From Veillonella rogosae JCM 15642 (GTDB lineage: Bacteria > Bacillota > Negativicutes > Veillonellales > Veillonellaceae), in NCBI RefSeq assembly GCF_002959775.1, contig NZ_PPCX01000010.1, forward strand, positions 434,001-498,000: DNA of 64,000 nucleotides. Reading direction: 5' to 3'. Positions 34,078-45,459 of the stretch are shown here, piece after piece. The notes beneath the pieces are model-generated. The model saw only the letters and a program-made list of their open reading frames with translations. It was not told the DNA's origin and did no database searches. Position 1 is the stretch's first letter, and the number at the start of each line of letters is the position of its first letter. The translations under genes and the position numbers were made by a program.

Positions 34078-34112
34078 AATTTTCTAGGCTACAACGTAGC
34101 CTAAAGAAAATT
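34078..34112. repeat. Hairpin after dnaN
   Basis: AATTTTCT-a-GGCTAC pairs with GTAGCC-taa-AGAAAATT around a 3-nt loop. A GTTCC/GGAAC pair flanks it (34065-34069 with 34121-34125). No T-run follows on the plus strand, so termination is uncertain. Confidence 0.6.
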
Positions 34113-34237
34113 CACAGTGAGGAACTGTACTCTGGTACTAAATAATTAATAATATTAAATGTCAAAATCTATTATTTGTTTATTGATAAAAATATCACTA
34201 TATCGTATATTCCATTGAATTAATATACATATTTTTA

Positions 34238-34272
34238 TTAGGTAATGATGATTAAAAGTCATCGTTACCTAA
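34238..34272. repeat. Hairpin upstream of yaaA
   Basis: TTAGGTAAtGATGA pairs with TCATCgTTACCTAA (34238-34251 with 34259-34272) around a short loop. It lies about 40 bases before the yaaA start. It may stop transcription from dnaN or mark a processing site. Confidence 0.55.
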
Positions 34273-34312
34273 TTCCCATATAGTTATAAATTGTCCACTA
34301 TAGGAGGACGTT

Positions 34313-34546
34313 ATGAAAGAGCAACAGCAGGTACCCATTCATACGGAGTACATCCAAATTGATCAGTTGTTGAAGTTAGAAGGCATCATTGAAACGGGTG
34401 GTCAAATTAAATCCTTTATCGATGAAGGCATTCTTACTTTAAATGGTCAAGTTGTGACAGAAAAGCGCAAGAAGTGTCGCGTTGGGGACGTGATTTCTTG
34501 CGAAGGTCTCGATGTAGATCTCGTAATTACTCAAGAGGAGGCATAA
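34313..34546 (+). CDS. yaaA: S4-domain RNA-binding protein YaaA
   Basis: A small S4 domain of 77 residues with the motif QIDQLLKLEGIIETGGQIKSFIDEG and VRVNG-like LTLNGQVVTEKRKKCRVGDVI. Such proteins bind structured RNA and sit between dnaN and recF in Firmicutes. Its stop is 3 bases before the recF start, so they are coupled. AGGAGG precedes the ATG. Confidence 0.92.
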   Translation: MKEQQQVPIHTEYIQIDQLLKLEGIIETGGQIKSFIDEGILTLNGQVVTEKRKKCRVGDVISCEGLDVDLVITQEEA

Positions 34547-34549
34547 TCG

Positions 34550-35650
34550 GTGAGAATTGACTCACTGCAATTATTCCAGTTTCGTAATTACAAGGATGTA
34601 ATGATTCAGTTTAATCCGGAGATTATCGTTTTGCACGGTACCAATGGGGCTGGTAAGACGAATATCCTCGAGTCCATCTATGTAGGTACCATTGGTAAAA
34701 GCCATCGGACAAACGATACATCGGATATGCTCATGTTCAATGCTGATGAAGCAGGTATTGTTGTTAAGTTCGAGAAAAAGGATACACCTCAAAAGGTAAA
34801 TATTAAGTTATTTCGCCAAGGTCCTAAGGATATTCGCTTAAACGATACGAAAATATCGCAAAAAGAACTGATTGGTACATTAAATACAGTTATCTTCTGT
34901 CCTGAAGATTTACAGCTCATCAAAGGAACGCCGTCAGGACGTAGACGCTTTCTCGATATGGAAATCTCTCAGACTAGCGCTACCTACTATCATCAGTTGA
35001 TGCAGTATAATCGGCTATTACAGCAACGAAATGCAGTCCTTAAGGAATATAGAGGAAAGCAAAACATTCCTCTTGAAGAATGGGATTTGCAATTAGCCGA
35101 TATGGCGAGCTTTATCGTCAAGAAACGGTTAGAGAGCTTGAAGAAAATTAACCTTCTTATCGATTTGATGAATCGTAAATTGACGGGTGGCCTTGAGAAT
35201 TTAACCATCGGTTATGAACAGCCTTACATAGATAATGGATCCTTAGAATATACAAAGGAAGGCTTTTACGAGCGCATTAAAGCAGCGTTGCCACAGGATC
35301 GTCATCGGATGACCACCAGCGTAGGTCCTCACCGCGATGATTTACGATTCTTTTCCGATGCGATGGATTTAAAGAAATTTGGATCCCAAGGACAGCAACG
35401 AACGGCTGTATTGTCCTTAAAGTTGAGCGAGCTTGAGTTTATCAAGTCCGAGGTTGGGGAATATCCAGTTCTGCTACTAGATGATGTATTGAGCGAACTT
35501 GATGAGTCGAGACGAGCGAATTTATTGCAGTTTATTCATAAACGCATTCAAACATTTATTACTACTACAGATATTCACGATTTTAAAGATTTGAAATCCG
35601 TACAATTTATTTCTTGTGAAGGGGGTAAGGTTCAGTATGGACAGCCTTGA
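34550..35650 (+). CDS. recF: DNA replication and repair protein RecF
   Basis: RecF is an ABC/SMC-like ATPase that helps load RecA at gaps. Walker A HGTNGAGKTNILES is at about 29-42, the signature SVGPHRDDLRFF and the ABC signature FGSQGQQRTAVLSLKL near 277-292, Walker B PVLLLDDVLSELD near 305. The start is a GTG with GGAGG at good spacing. 366 residues. It overlaps the next gene by 14 bp. Confidence 0.95.
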   Translation: MRIDSLQLFQFRNYKDVMIQFNPEIIVLHGTNGAGKTNILESIYVGTIGKSHRTNDTSDMLMFNADEAGIVVKFEKKDTPQKVNIKLFRQGPKDIRLNDTKISQKELIGTLNTVIFCPEDLQLIKGTPSGRRRFLDMEISQTSATYYHQLMQYNRLLQQRNAVLKEYRGKQNIPLEEWDLQLADMASFIVKKRLESLKKINLLIDLMNRKLTGGLENLTIGYEQPYIDNGSLEYTKEGFYERIKAALPQDRHRMTTSVGPHRDDLRFFSDAMDLKKFGSQGQQRTAVLSLKLSELEFIKSEVGEYPVLLLDDVLSELDESRRANLLQFIHKRIQTFITTTDIHDFKDLKSVQFISCEGGKVQYGQP

Positions 35651-36539
35651 TCTTTGTTTACCAAAGGCCTTAGCAGAACTGAATTTACTGGAACAATATA
35701 AATTAAATACCCTTGTTCACAAGTGGAGTCATGTAGTGGGCGATGTCATTGCAGACCATACGAAAATTGTGTCTATCAAGCCTCCAGATATGGTGATTAG
35801 CGCAGATAATTCCATGTGGATGCAGGAACTACAGATGCAAAAACGGCGTATTATCGAGGCGATTAACAAGTATTACCGCCAAGAGGTCATCACCGATATT
35901 CGCTTTATTATGAAACGTCAGAGCTATGTGAAAGCAGAGAACAATACGTCTATATCTCTTCCTGACAAAATAGGGGAATCTAAAAAGATTAATTTTGCAG
36001 ATATCGTGCTTTCAAAAGAAGACGTAGACGCCATCGATAAATCCTTGGAACAAACAGACAATGAAGAATTAAAGGCGGCTTTCAGAAAAGTACAAATTAC
36101 GGCTCGAAAGCGGGAAATCTATTTAGAGCAGCATGGCTATCATCGTTGTGGTCGATGTGGCATGCACATGGAATCTAAAAAAGAAATCTGTCCGACTTGC
36201 GAATACGAATTGCATCGCGCTCATATTAAGGACATTAAGGCAGTTATTAGAAAGTATCCGTACTTTAAATATAGCGACTGTCAGCAATTTATACAGTGTA
36301 CCTTCCCAGACTTTGCAGAAGCTATGCGGGAATCTATATACTTTTACTTAGATAAAATTTATAAAGGGTCCATCAATCGTCGTCACATGTATATGGTGGC
36401 TATGCTCATCACTCATAAGAAGCCTGATGAGTTGACGGATCAGCACGTTATTAATTTGTGCAACAAATATCGATCAAAGTTCCTTGCTGAAGAGGAACAG
36501 CTAAAAATTGATTCATTAAATGGGACATTAGAAAAGTAG
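35637..36539 (+). CDS. DciA/DUF721-like protein with zinc-ribbon C-terminal extension
   Basis: The first 100 residues are a DUF721/DciA domain (LNTLVHKWSHVVGDVIADHTKIVSI, WMQELQMQKRRIIEAIN), a helicase-loading factor family placed after recF in many bacteria. The C-terminal 200 residues are unusual: a zinc-ribbon pair CGRCGMH and CPTCEYEL (about 162-187) is followed by an alpha-helical region of unknown family. The start at 35637 has AAGGGGG-type ribosome binding and overlaps the recF end. The extension suggests contact with DNA or another replication protein; that is inference. Confidence 0.8.
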   Translation: MDSLDLCLPKALAELNLLEQYKLNTLVHKWSHVVGDVIADHTKIVSIKPPDMVISADNSMWMQELQMQKRRIIEAINKYYRQEVITDIRFIMKRQSYVKAENNTSISLPDKIGESKKINFADIVLSKEDVDAIDKSLEQTDNEELKAAFRKVQITARKREIYLEQHGYHRCGRCGMHMESKKEICPTCEYELHRAHIKDIKAVIRKYPYFKYSDCQQFIQCTFPDFAEAMRESIYFYLDKIYKGSINRRHMYMVAMLITHKKPDELTDQHVINLCNKYRSKFLAEEEQLKIDSLNGTLEK

Positions 36540-36552
36540 AGGAGGCATTCCT

Positions 36553-36801
36553 ATGTACGTTCATATTGGGGATACCGTTTCCGTACCGATTGAATCCATC
36601 ATTACTATGGTGCACGCCAAGGGCGGAAAATCCCATAAAAGTCCTATTCATCACTATGAAAGCTTAGAGTATATCGCCATGGTGCCAGAGGAGCAAATCA
36701 AGACCTATGTGGTCACTGATGATTGCATTTATGGATCTGGTATTAGTATTAAGACTTTAATGAGGCGAATTGATGAATTTTATAGTATAATAAAGAGATA
36801 A
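36553..36801 (+). CDS. remB: RemA/RemB-like DUF370 regulator
   Basis: The 82-residue protein is of the DUF370 family (MYVHIGDTVSVPIESIITMVH), corresponding to RemB (YaaB) of Bacillus, which sits at the same place between recF and gyrB. RemA-type proteins form DNA-binding rings that activate matrix genes; the role of RemB is less clear. GAGGAGG precedes the ATG. The C-terminal part (LMRRIDEFYSIIKR) is conserved-looking. Confidence 0.85.
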   Translation: MYVHIGDTVSVPIESIITMVHAKGGKSHKSPIHHYESLEYIAMVPEEQIKTYVVTDDCIYGSGISIKTLMRRIDEFYSIIKR

Positions 36802-36851
36802 AGTTTAATCCTGTACATGTGTTGTCATACAAATTCTAGTATGTACAGTGA

Positions 36852-38780
<1,929 letters not shown>

Positions 38781-38790
38781 GAGGTGCACC

Positions 38791-40272
38791 ATGGCTGATA
38801 ATCAAAATAATAACGTAGAGTTTACGTCTAACAAAGATCAACATCTAAAACGTACCCTGAAAGCGCGTCATATGAACATGATCGCTCTTGGCGGTGCTAT
38901 CGGTACTGGCTTATTCGTTGCCGGTGGTGAAGTAGTAAGTACTGCAGGCCCTGGTGGTGCTCTTGTAGCTTACGGCCTCATTGGCCTCATGGTTTACTTC
39001 CTCATGACTTCTCTTGGGGAAATGGCTACTTACTTGCCGATTCCTGGTTCCTTCGGGACTTATGCAAAACGCTATGTAGACCCTGCCTTTGGTTTTGCCT
39101 TAGGTTGGAACTATTGGTTTAACTGGGCTATTACCTTGGCTGCTGAAGTATTAGCAGGGGCGCTCATCATGAAATATTGGTTCCCTGATGTGCCTGCCAT
39201 CGTATGGTCTGCTCTGTTCTTGCTCATTCTATTCGGCTTGAACTATTTATCGACTCGTTCCTTTGGTGAAAGTGAATATGTGTTCTCTAGCATCAAGGTT
39301 ATTACTGTATTCGTATTCCTATTCTGTGGATCCATGCTCATCTTTGGCATTGGTGACACATCTCCAGGCTTTACGAACTGGACAATAGGGGAAGCGCCAT
39401 TCGTAGGTGGCTGGGAATCCATCCTCGCTATCTTCATGGTAGCTGGTTTCTCCTTCCAAGGTACTGAGCTTATTGGCGTAGCAGCTGGTGAAGCAGAAGA
39501 CCCTGAAAAGAACGTGCCAAAAGCGATTAACTCTATCTTCTGGCGTATTCTATTGTTCTATATTGGTGCTTTCACAGTTATCGGTTTCTTAATTCCGTAC
39601 ACTGATCCAAATCTTTTGAATGCTAGTGTGGAAAACGTTTCTATTTCTCCATTTACACTCGTATTTGACCGCTTTGGTTTTGCCTTTGCTGCTAACTTCA
39701 TCAATGCTATCATCTTAACGGCAGTACTCAGTGCTGGTAACTCTGGTCTATATTCTTCTACGCGTATGCTATATGCACTTGCTAAAGAAGGACAAGCACC
39801 TCAAATCTTTGCTAAGCTTAATAGCCGTGGCGTTCCAGTGCCAGCGTTAATTTTAACTACAGCAATTGGTTTATTTGCATTCCTTACAAGCTTCATCGGC
39901 GAAGGTACTGCCTATACTTGGATTGTTAATATCTCCGGTCTTTGCGGCTTCATCGCATGGGTTGGTATCGCTGTTTCTCACTATCGCTTCCGTCGTGCTT
40001 TCATTGCACAAGGCAGAGATCTTAGCGAATTGCCTTACAAAGCATGGTTATTCCCAGTAGGTCCAATCTTGGCGTTCATTCTTTGCGTCATCATCATCGC
40101 TGGTCAAAACTACTCCGCTTTCACAGGCGAAACAATCGACTGGTACGGCGTATCCGTTGCGTACATTGGCTTGCCAATCTTCTTCGCAGTTTACCTAGGT
40201 TACAAATACATCAACAAAACTAAAGTTGTGCCGTTGAAAGAAGTTAACCTAGACCGCGACTTTGATAGATAA
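38791..40272 (+). CDS. Amino-acid permease, LysP-like APC family
   Basis: About 12 membrane helices. The first APC motif IALGGAIGTGLFVAGGEVVSTAGPGGALVAY is characteristic of the AAT subfamily (LysP, AroP, GabP type). GFSFQGTELIGVAAGEAEDPEKNVPKAI is also typical. 493 residues. The substrate is likely a cationic or other amino acid taken up with protons; lysine is the nearest family guess. It is probably co-transcribed with gyrB and the following small gene. Confidence 0.85.
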   Translation: MADNQNNNVEFTSNKDQHLKRTLKARHMNMIALGGAIGTGLFVAGGEVVSTAGPGGALVAYGLIGLMVYFLMTSLGEMATYLPIPGSFGTYAKRYVDPAFGFALGWNYWFNWAITLAAEVLAGALIMKYWFPDVPAIVWSALFLLILFGLNYLSTRSFGESEYVFSSIKVITVFVFLFCGSMLIFGIGDTSPGFTNWTIGEAPFVGGWESILAIFMVAGFSFQGTELIGVAAGEAEDPEKNVPKAINSIFWRILLFYIGAFTVIGFLIPYTDPNLLNASVENVSISPFTLVFDRFGFAFAANFINAIILTAVLSAGNSGLYSSTRMLYALAKEGQAPQIFAKLNSRGVPVPALILTTAIGLFAFLTSFIGEGTAYTWIVNISGLCGFIAWVGIAVSHYRFRRAFIAQGRDLSELPYKAWLFPVGPILAFILCVIIIAGQNYSAFTGETIDWYGVSVAYIGLPIFFAVYLGYKYINKTKVVPLKEVNLDRDFDR

Positions 40273-40285
40273 TGAGGAGAGAATT

Positions 40286-40603
40286 ATGATTATTACAACA
40301 ACGTTTCATATTGAAAACAAACCTGTACAAGAGTATAAAGGTATCGTATTTGGTGAAGTAGTAGAAGGTCGTAACTTCGTTAAAGACTTCATGTCTGGTA
40401 TTCGAGATATCGTTGGTGGACGTAGTGGCAGCTATGAAGATTCTTTGATGAGTGCCCGCCAAGCAGCTCTCGATGAAATGTCTCAACGCGCTTCTAAATT
40501 GGGTGCTAATGCTATTATTGGTGTATCCTTCCAATATAGTACTGTAGGTGCACAAAATGGCATGCTTATGATTACATGCAATGGTACAGCTGTAGTAGTT
40601 TAA
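40286..40603 (+). CDS. YbjQ-family (DUF74/UPF0145) protein
   Basis: A 105-residue soluble pentamer-forming protein family of unknown function. Motifs: GIVFGEVVEGRNFVKDFMSGIRDIVGGRSGSYEDSL and ALDEMSQRASKLGANAIIGVSFQYS. Start at 40286 has GAGGAGAG upstream; a longer frame upstream overlaps the permease and is not supported. Followed by a strong terminator. Confidence 0.9.
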   Translation: MIITTTFHIENKPVQEYKGIVFGEVVEGRNFVKDFMSGIRDIVGGRSGSYEDSLMSARQAALDEMSQRASKLGANAIIGVSFQYSTVGAQNGMLMITCNGTAVVV

Positions 40604-40682
40604 TAGATAGTAGACTACGTTAGATATAACTGTTAATATAATCTTAAGGGAAATAAGTAAGTTGCAATGTATTCTTGTGACT

Positions 40683-40715
40683 AAAAAACAGCAGGCTTTA
40701 GTCCTGCTGTTTTTT
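40683..40715 (+). terminator. Terminator after the ybjQ-like gene
   Basis: AAAAAACAGCAGG (40683-40695) pairs with CCTGCTGTTTTTT (40703-40715). Confidence 0.92.
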
Positions 40716-40734
40716 TATATGTTATGTATAAAAG

Positions 40735-40788
40735 AAATCCCCTAATCAATGTATAAGCGATATAGCTTTTACAAAGATTAGGGGATTT
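40735..40788 (-). terminator. Terminator after the RND pump gene
   Basis: AAATCCCCTAATC (40735-40747) pairs with GATTAGGGGATTT (40776-40788); on the minus strand the stem is followed by T-rich sequence. It lies about 60 bases beyond the pump stop. Confidence 0.8.
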
Positions 40789-40849
40789 TTACTAAGGAAA
40801 TAAAGTTCCTAGTACATATTAGATTTTACAAATGTAGGTATATTTGTAA

Positions 40850-43800
40850 TTATTTAATCTTGTACCAGCTTGCGTACATGACTGGTAGTACGATAAGTGT
40901 TAGCACCGTTGCCACTAGTAGGCCGCCACTGAAGGCGATAGCTAGTGGGCTCCAGAATACAGATCCCATGAGAGGAATCATGCCTAAAATCGCTGCGAGA
41001 GCGGTGAGCATGATAGGGCGGAAACGAAGTGTAGCGGAGTTGATAATCGCTTCACGAGGTTTTTGGCCTTCTGCCTTGTGGATTTCGATTTGGTCTAACA
41101 AGATAATGGAGTTACGAATAATCATACCCGATAGGGCGATGATACCTAGTATGGCCATAAAGCCTAACGGCGTTCTCGTAATATTCAGTGCTAATACGAC
41201 ACCGATGAGGCCTAGTGGGGCTGTGAGTAAAGCCATTATCATGAGGGCGATACGCTTCAATTGGAACATGAGGATTGTCATGATCACAAAGAGCATAATC
41301 GGCATTGGTTTTAATAATCTTTGTACTGCTGTTACGCTCTTTTCAGCAGCACCGTCTAGCTCAATCGTATAGCCTGTAGGCAAGGAATCGCGAATGTCTT
41401 GTAAGGATTTATAGACCTCTTTCGTTTTCGCATTGCCTAAGACGCCAGGTTTTACATTAGCATACACACTGATGGTAGGCATCATGTTACGGTGCCAAAT
41501 AATACCATCCTCTTGCGTCATGGTAATAGTTGCTATTTGGTTAAGTGGTACGTAGGAACCGTTGCCTGTTTGAATCGGTAAGGACGAAAGGGCACTTAAA
41601 TTGTGCTGTTCGTTGCCGCCTAAACGGAAGGTAACAGGTATAGTTTGATTGCCTTCGTAATATTCACCAGATTTTGTACCAGATAATAGACTTTGTAAGT
41701 GCAAGGATACAGCGTAGCTATCGATACCTAGTAGGCGTGCCTTGTTCGGATCGATGTGAATATTGGCTACTGGTTCCGTATCTGGCCAGTCAAAGGAGAT
41801 ATTTTTTAAATCCTTATCGTCTTGCATTTTGTCTTTTACTTGGTTTGCAATGTCTTTTACCACCTTTTGATCAGGACCTGCTACGCGGAGCATAACAGGA
41901 TACTTAGATGGAGGCCCGATTTGTACAAACTGAGCATTTACAAGAGCTGATGGGAATTCTGTATTTAAGTAAGACGTTAACTCATTATATAGGTTATCTC
42001 GGTCCTCTAAGGATTTTGTAACGATTATATATTGTAAGAAATTGTTTCGTTGCAATTCAGGTTCCAAGGTGAGGACAAAACGAGGTGAACCTTGTCCAAT
42101 ATTGGATGAGAACGTTGCAATGCGTTCGTCCCCTTGCAAATGTTCATCGATGATCTTTGCTTGGTTAGCGGTGTACTCAATGGATGAGCTTTGAGGGAAC
42201 TGCATGGACACGATAATTTCATTACGCGTTGATGAAGGGAAGAATTCCTGTTTGATCAATGGTAGTGAAAGTAGAGATAGTACGAATATGATTAAAGTAG
42301 CTAGTAATACTGCTTTGTGGTGACCTAGTGCCCAATGTAAAAGCTTTTCAAACTTTTCATAGAAGGTCACGCTTAGCTTGTGCATGATATGGTCTCGTTT
42401 AGTCCATTCTGATTCAGGTTTTGGTTCTTTATTTTCGATGATTTTATAACCGAGAACAGGGCTGACGAGAACAGAAGCAAACCATGATAGGATGAGAGCC
42501 ATAAATACAACGATGGATAGAGATTTTGTAAATTCTGCTACCATCCCTTCTGCTAGTGCTAGTGGCAAGAAGCCTGCACAGGTAATAAGCGTACCAGATA
42601 GCATAGGGAACGCCGTCGATTGGTAAGCAAAGGTGGCCGCTTTAAAGTGTCCCCAACCTTCTTCGAGTTTAACGCTCATCATTTCTACAACGATAATGGC
42701 GTCGTCTACGAGAAGGCCCAGTGCTAAGATGAGGGCACCTAGGCTAACCTTGTGTAAGTAAATACCGTTTTCATACATCAAGATGAACGTCGTAGACACA
42801 ACGACTGGAATGGTGAGGGCTACTACGACACCTGTTCGCAAGCCAAGGGATGCAAAGCTTACGAGCAATACGATGGCGATGGCTTCAAATAAGGATTGAG
42901 AGAAATCGCCAATGGATTCTTTAACAATGTGAGGCTGATTCGATACTTGACTGAGTTCGAGGCCTGCAGGAATGGTTTTCTTTAATTCTCCTAGTTTTTT
43001 ATCGATAGCTTCGCCGAATTCGATATTATTGCCCCCTGCATCCATAGAGATGGCAATGCCAATAGCTGGCTTACCTTCAAAGTAGAACTGTGGATTGCTA
43101 GGATCTTGATAGGTCATAGTTACATCAGCCATGTCGCCGAGTCGCAACGTTTGATTATTGATGCGAATTGGCATATCTTGTACCGCTTGAGGGCTATCGA
43201 ATAGGCCATTAACACGGAGATATACATTGTTTGTATCTGTCGTAATCATACCAGCTGGAACCATCATACTTTGCTGTTTGATAGCCGTTAATAGCTGTTG
43301 CGTGCTGACTTGATAAGATGCTAGCTTATCCTTGTTGATCGTTACATTGAGGGTTTGTTCTTGTACCCCAATGAGGCTGATTTTTTTTACATTAGGAACT
43401 GATAAAAGCTGACGTTTCAAGTCTTCTGCTTGTTGCCGCTTTTCTTCGTACGAATATTCATCACCACTGATGGCGTAAATGATGCCGTATACATCGTCGA
43501 ATCGATCGTTGATGGTAGGGCCTTGAACGCCTTGCGGCAGTGATTTCCATTCGTCGTTAATCATATTCCGCGCTTCTTCCCAAGCGGGACGAATTTTATC
43601 AGATGGTAAATCTTCTTTCAGATTAATATAAATTACCGATTTGCTGCCATCTGTGAAAGATTTCGTATAATCTACGCCAGGTAGATCGCGCAGTTTTTCT
43701 TCTAGTTTGTCCGTTACCTGGTCCGACATTTCTTGCGGGGAAGCCCCTGGCCAAGCAACGCCGACAACCATGGTGCGCATTGTAAAGTCTGGGTCCTCCA

Positions 43801-43912
43801 TACGTCCCATTTGGGAGTACGAGAAGATACCAAAGGTGAGGAGCACAGCCATGAAGTAGTAGATAATGGACTTGTGTTTGAGAGCCCATTCGGCTAAGTT
43901 AAACTGTTTCAT
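40850..43912 (-). CDS. RND-family efflux pump inner-membrane transporter
   Basis: AcrB/MdtB-type HAE or heavy-metal-like RND transporter of 1020 residues with two six-helix halves. The second membrane block has LGALILALGLLVDDAIIVVEMMSVKLEEGW with the proton-relay acids; two large periplasmic loops are present. The pump moves drugs, bile-like compounds or metals across the envelope using the proton gradient. It overlaps the adaptor gene by 4 bp. No TolC-like outer-membrane factor gene lies in the window. Confidence 0.93.
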   Translation of the reverse strand: MKQFNLAEWALKHKSIIYYFMAVLLTFGIFSYSQMGRMEDPDFTMRTMVVGVAWPGASPQEMSDQVTDKLEEKLRDLPGVDYTKSFTDGSKSVIYINLKEDLPSDKIRPAWEEARNMINDEWKSLPQGVQGPTINDRFDDVYGIIYAISGDEYSYEEKRQQAEDLKRQLLSVPNVKKISLIGVQEQTLNVTINKDKLASYQVSTQQLLTAIKQQSMMVPAGMITTDTNNVYLRVNGLFDSPQAVQDMPIRINNQTLRLGDMADVTMTYQDPSNPQFYFEGKPAIGIAISMDAGGNNIEFGEAIDKKLGELKKTIPAGLELSQVSNQPHIVKESIGDFSQSLFEAIAIVLLVSFASLGLRTGVVVALTIPVVVSTTFILMYENGIYLHKVSLGALILALGLLVDDAIIVVEMMSVKLEEGWGHFKAATFAYQSTAFPMLSGTLITCAGFLPLALAEGMVAEFTKSLSIVVFMALILSWFASVLVSPVLGYKIIENKEPKPESEWTKRDHIMHKLSVTFYEKFEKLLHWALGHHKAVLLATLIIFVLSLLSLPLIKQEFFPSSTRNEIIVSMQFPQSSSIEYTANQAKIIDEHLQGDERIATFSSNIGQGSPRFVLTLEPELQRNNFLQYIIVTKSLEDRDNLYNELTSYLNTEFPSALVNAQFVQIGPPSKYPVMLRVAGPDQKVVKDIANQVKDKMQDDKDLKNISFDWPDTEPVANIHIDPNKARLLGIDSYAVSLHLQSLLSGTKSGEYYEGNQTIPVTFRLGGNEQHNLSALSSLPIQTGNGSYVPLNQIATITMTQEDGIIWHRNMMPTISVYANVKPGVLGNAKTKEVYKSLQDIRDSLPTGYTIELDGAAEKSVTAVQRLLKPMPIMLFVIMTILMFQLKRIALMIMALLTAPLGLIGVVLALNITRTPLGFMAILGIIALSGMIIRNSIILLDQIEIHKAEGQKPREAIINSATLRFRPIMLTALAAILGMIPLMGSVFWSPLAIAFSGGLLVATVLTLIVLPVMYASWYKIK

Positions 43913-44973
43913 TGACTAACCGCCGTCCCTTCTTGTAACTGTTGGGTACCTGCGGTGATGACAATGTCGCCTTTAGCTAAGCCAGATGTGACGATAACTG
44001 AGTTTTGACCAAAATCGCCTGTTTTGATAGATACGAGATGAGCCTTTTTATCGCGGATGATATAGACTGCATTATTGCCGTTCGAGTCTTTCACAAGAGC
44101 CGTCAACGGAATGGTGATATTGCTAGTATCTGTTGTAGTTAGATTTACGTTAATAGTCATACCTAGTTGTACTTCACTAGGTGCATTTTGTAAGGAAATT
44201 TTTACGGTATACGTTCTCGCCACAGGATCTGGAATTGGTGAAATTTCACGTACAACGCCTTGGACCTTTACATCTGGCAACGCCCAGAAGGTAATAGTGG
44301 CAGGGCTTCCTACGTGAATTTTACTCAATTCTTGTTCCGGTAAAGCGATGACTGCTTCTGGATCGTGACCAGCCGCTAAGGTACCAATGCTTTGACCTGC
44401 TGCGACCACTTGGCCTGATTCAAGATTGAGAGCTGTAATAATACCCGTATCTGGAGCGGTTAAGCTAGTATAGCTATTTTGATTGCTACTCAAATTGAGG
44501 CTTGCTTGGGCCTGTTGTAGTTGAGCAGCTGTCGCATTTAATTGGTTTTCCGCTTGGTCTAATTGCAATTTACTAATCGCTTGTTGCGCATAGAGTTCGC
44601 GGTATCTATTAGCATTGGTTTCTGCTAATTCGTAAGCCGATTGAGCTGCTTTTACGGCGCCTTCTGCATTTTGCATTTGTGCTGCCGTATCAGAACCGTT
44701 GATTTGAGCAATCACTTGTCCTGCTTCCACTACATCACCAACATTAACAAATTTGTTGATAACGCGGCCTCCAATTTGAAAGGCTAGTTTAGTTTCCGTC
44801 TTATTGTGGATGGTGCCTGCATAACCAGCACTGGTAGTGCCTGATTCTTCACCGATAGTGATGGTGCGCACCTTGAGGCTTGTATCCTCAGGTGGCTTTT
44901 CTGATCCACAACCACTTATGACGGCAGTCCCTATTAATAGGGCCCCTATGGTTGCTATGACTCTTGGATTCAT
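43909..44973 (-). CDS. RND efflux periplasmic adaptor lipoprotein
   Basis: Membrane fusion protein with a lipobox AVISGC near residue 21, followed by a biotinyl-lipoyl-like domain (VNVGDVVEAGQVIAQINGSDTAAQ), a coiled-coil hairpin (about 80-150) and beta-barrel domains. It links the RND pump to an outer-membrane channel. The start at 44973 has AAGGAGAG; the longer frame upstream is rejected because the signal peptide starts here. It is the first gene of the two-gene efflux operon. Confidence 0.92.
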   Translation of the reverse strand: MNPRVIATIGALLIGTAVISGCGSEKPPEDTSLKVRTITIGEESGTTSAGYAGTIHNKTETKLAFQIGGRVINKFVNVGDVVEAGQVIAQINGSDTAAQMQNAEGAVKAAQSAYELAETNANRYRELYAQQAISKLQLDQAENQLNATAAQLQQAQASLNLSSNQNSYTSLTAPDTGIITALNLESGQVVAAGQSIGTLAAGHDPEAVIALPEQELSKIHVGSPATITFWALPDVKVQGVVREISPIPDPVARTYTVKISLQNAPSEVQLGMTINVNLTTTDTSNITIPLTALVKDSNGNNAVYIIRDKKAHLVSIKTGDFGQNSVIVTSGLAKGDIVITAGTQQLQEGTAVSQ

Positions 44974-45248
44974 AGAATCTCTCCTTTTACTACCACACAT
45001 AAGCCCTATGAAAGCTGCAACATATTCGTTACATAAACATCATAGGACTTTTATTGTTAGCATATTTCTAAATACATACACAAGATAAGGATATAGAAAT
45101 ACTATTCTACTTATATATTTTATACAATTTAATAATACTATATTTAAATATATAATTCTACCCTTTATGCGGAATATAAAAGAATTATATACTTATTTGA
45201 CATATTTATTAGTATATTTTGAATATATGCCTTTTTATTTTAAAATCA

Positions 45249-45291
45249 TAGGTTGTTAGGTTGTTAGGTTGTTAGGTTGTTAGGTTGTTAG
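45249..45291. repeat. 8-bp simple sequence repeat, TAGGTTGT x5
   Basis: Five exact head-to-tail copies of TAGGTTGT (45249-45288) plus TAG. It lies about 275 bp upstream of the adaptor gene and 9 bp from the terminator of the CorC-like gene. The repeat number may vary by slippage. The remainder of 44974-45248 is AT-rich with no recognised gene. Confidence 0.9.
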
Positions 45292-45300
45292 TAATAAAAA

Positions 45301-45326
45301 AGTGAGTCCTCTTTAGAGAACTCACT
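45301..45326 (-). terminator. Terminator after the CorC-like gene
   Basis: AGTGAGT-c-CTCT pairs with AGAG-a-ACTCACT; on the minus strand a T-run follows. Confidence 0.85.
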
Positions 45327-45459
45327 CTTTTACACATATTTATAAGCTTATATATACTGTTTTTTATCTTCTTAACCTAAATTATTAAGGCTTAATTATC
45401 TTTAAATACCCTTAATTATTAAGGTTTAATCGTTAATAATAGTAAGCTAGTAGATGTTA

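Noticed and set aside
34078-34125. Core-family element after dnaN
   Set aside because: Only a single hairpin with a different loop (AAC) and no core; outer pairs are weak.
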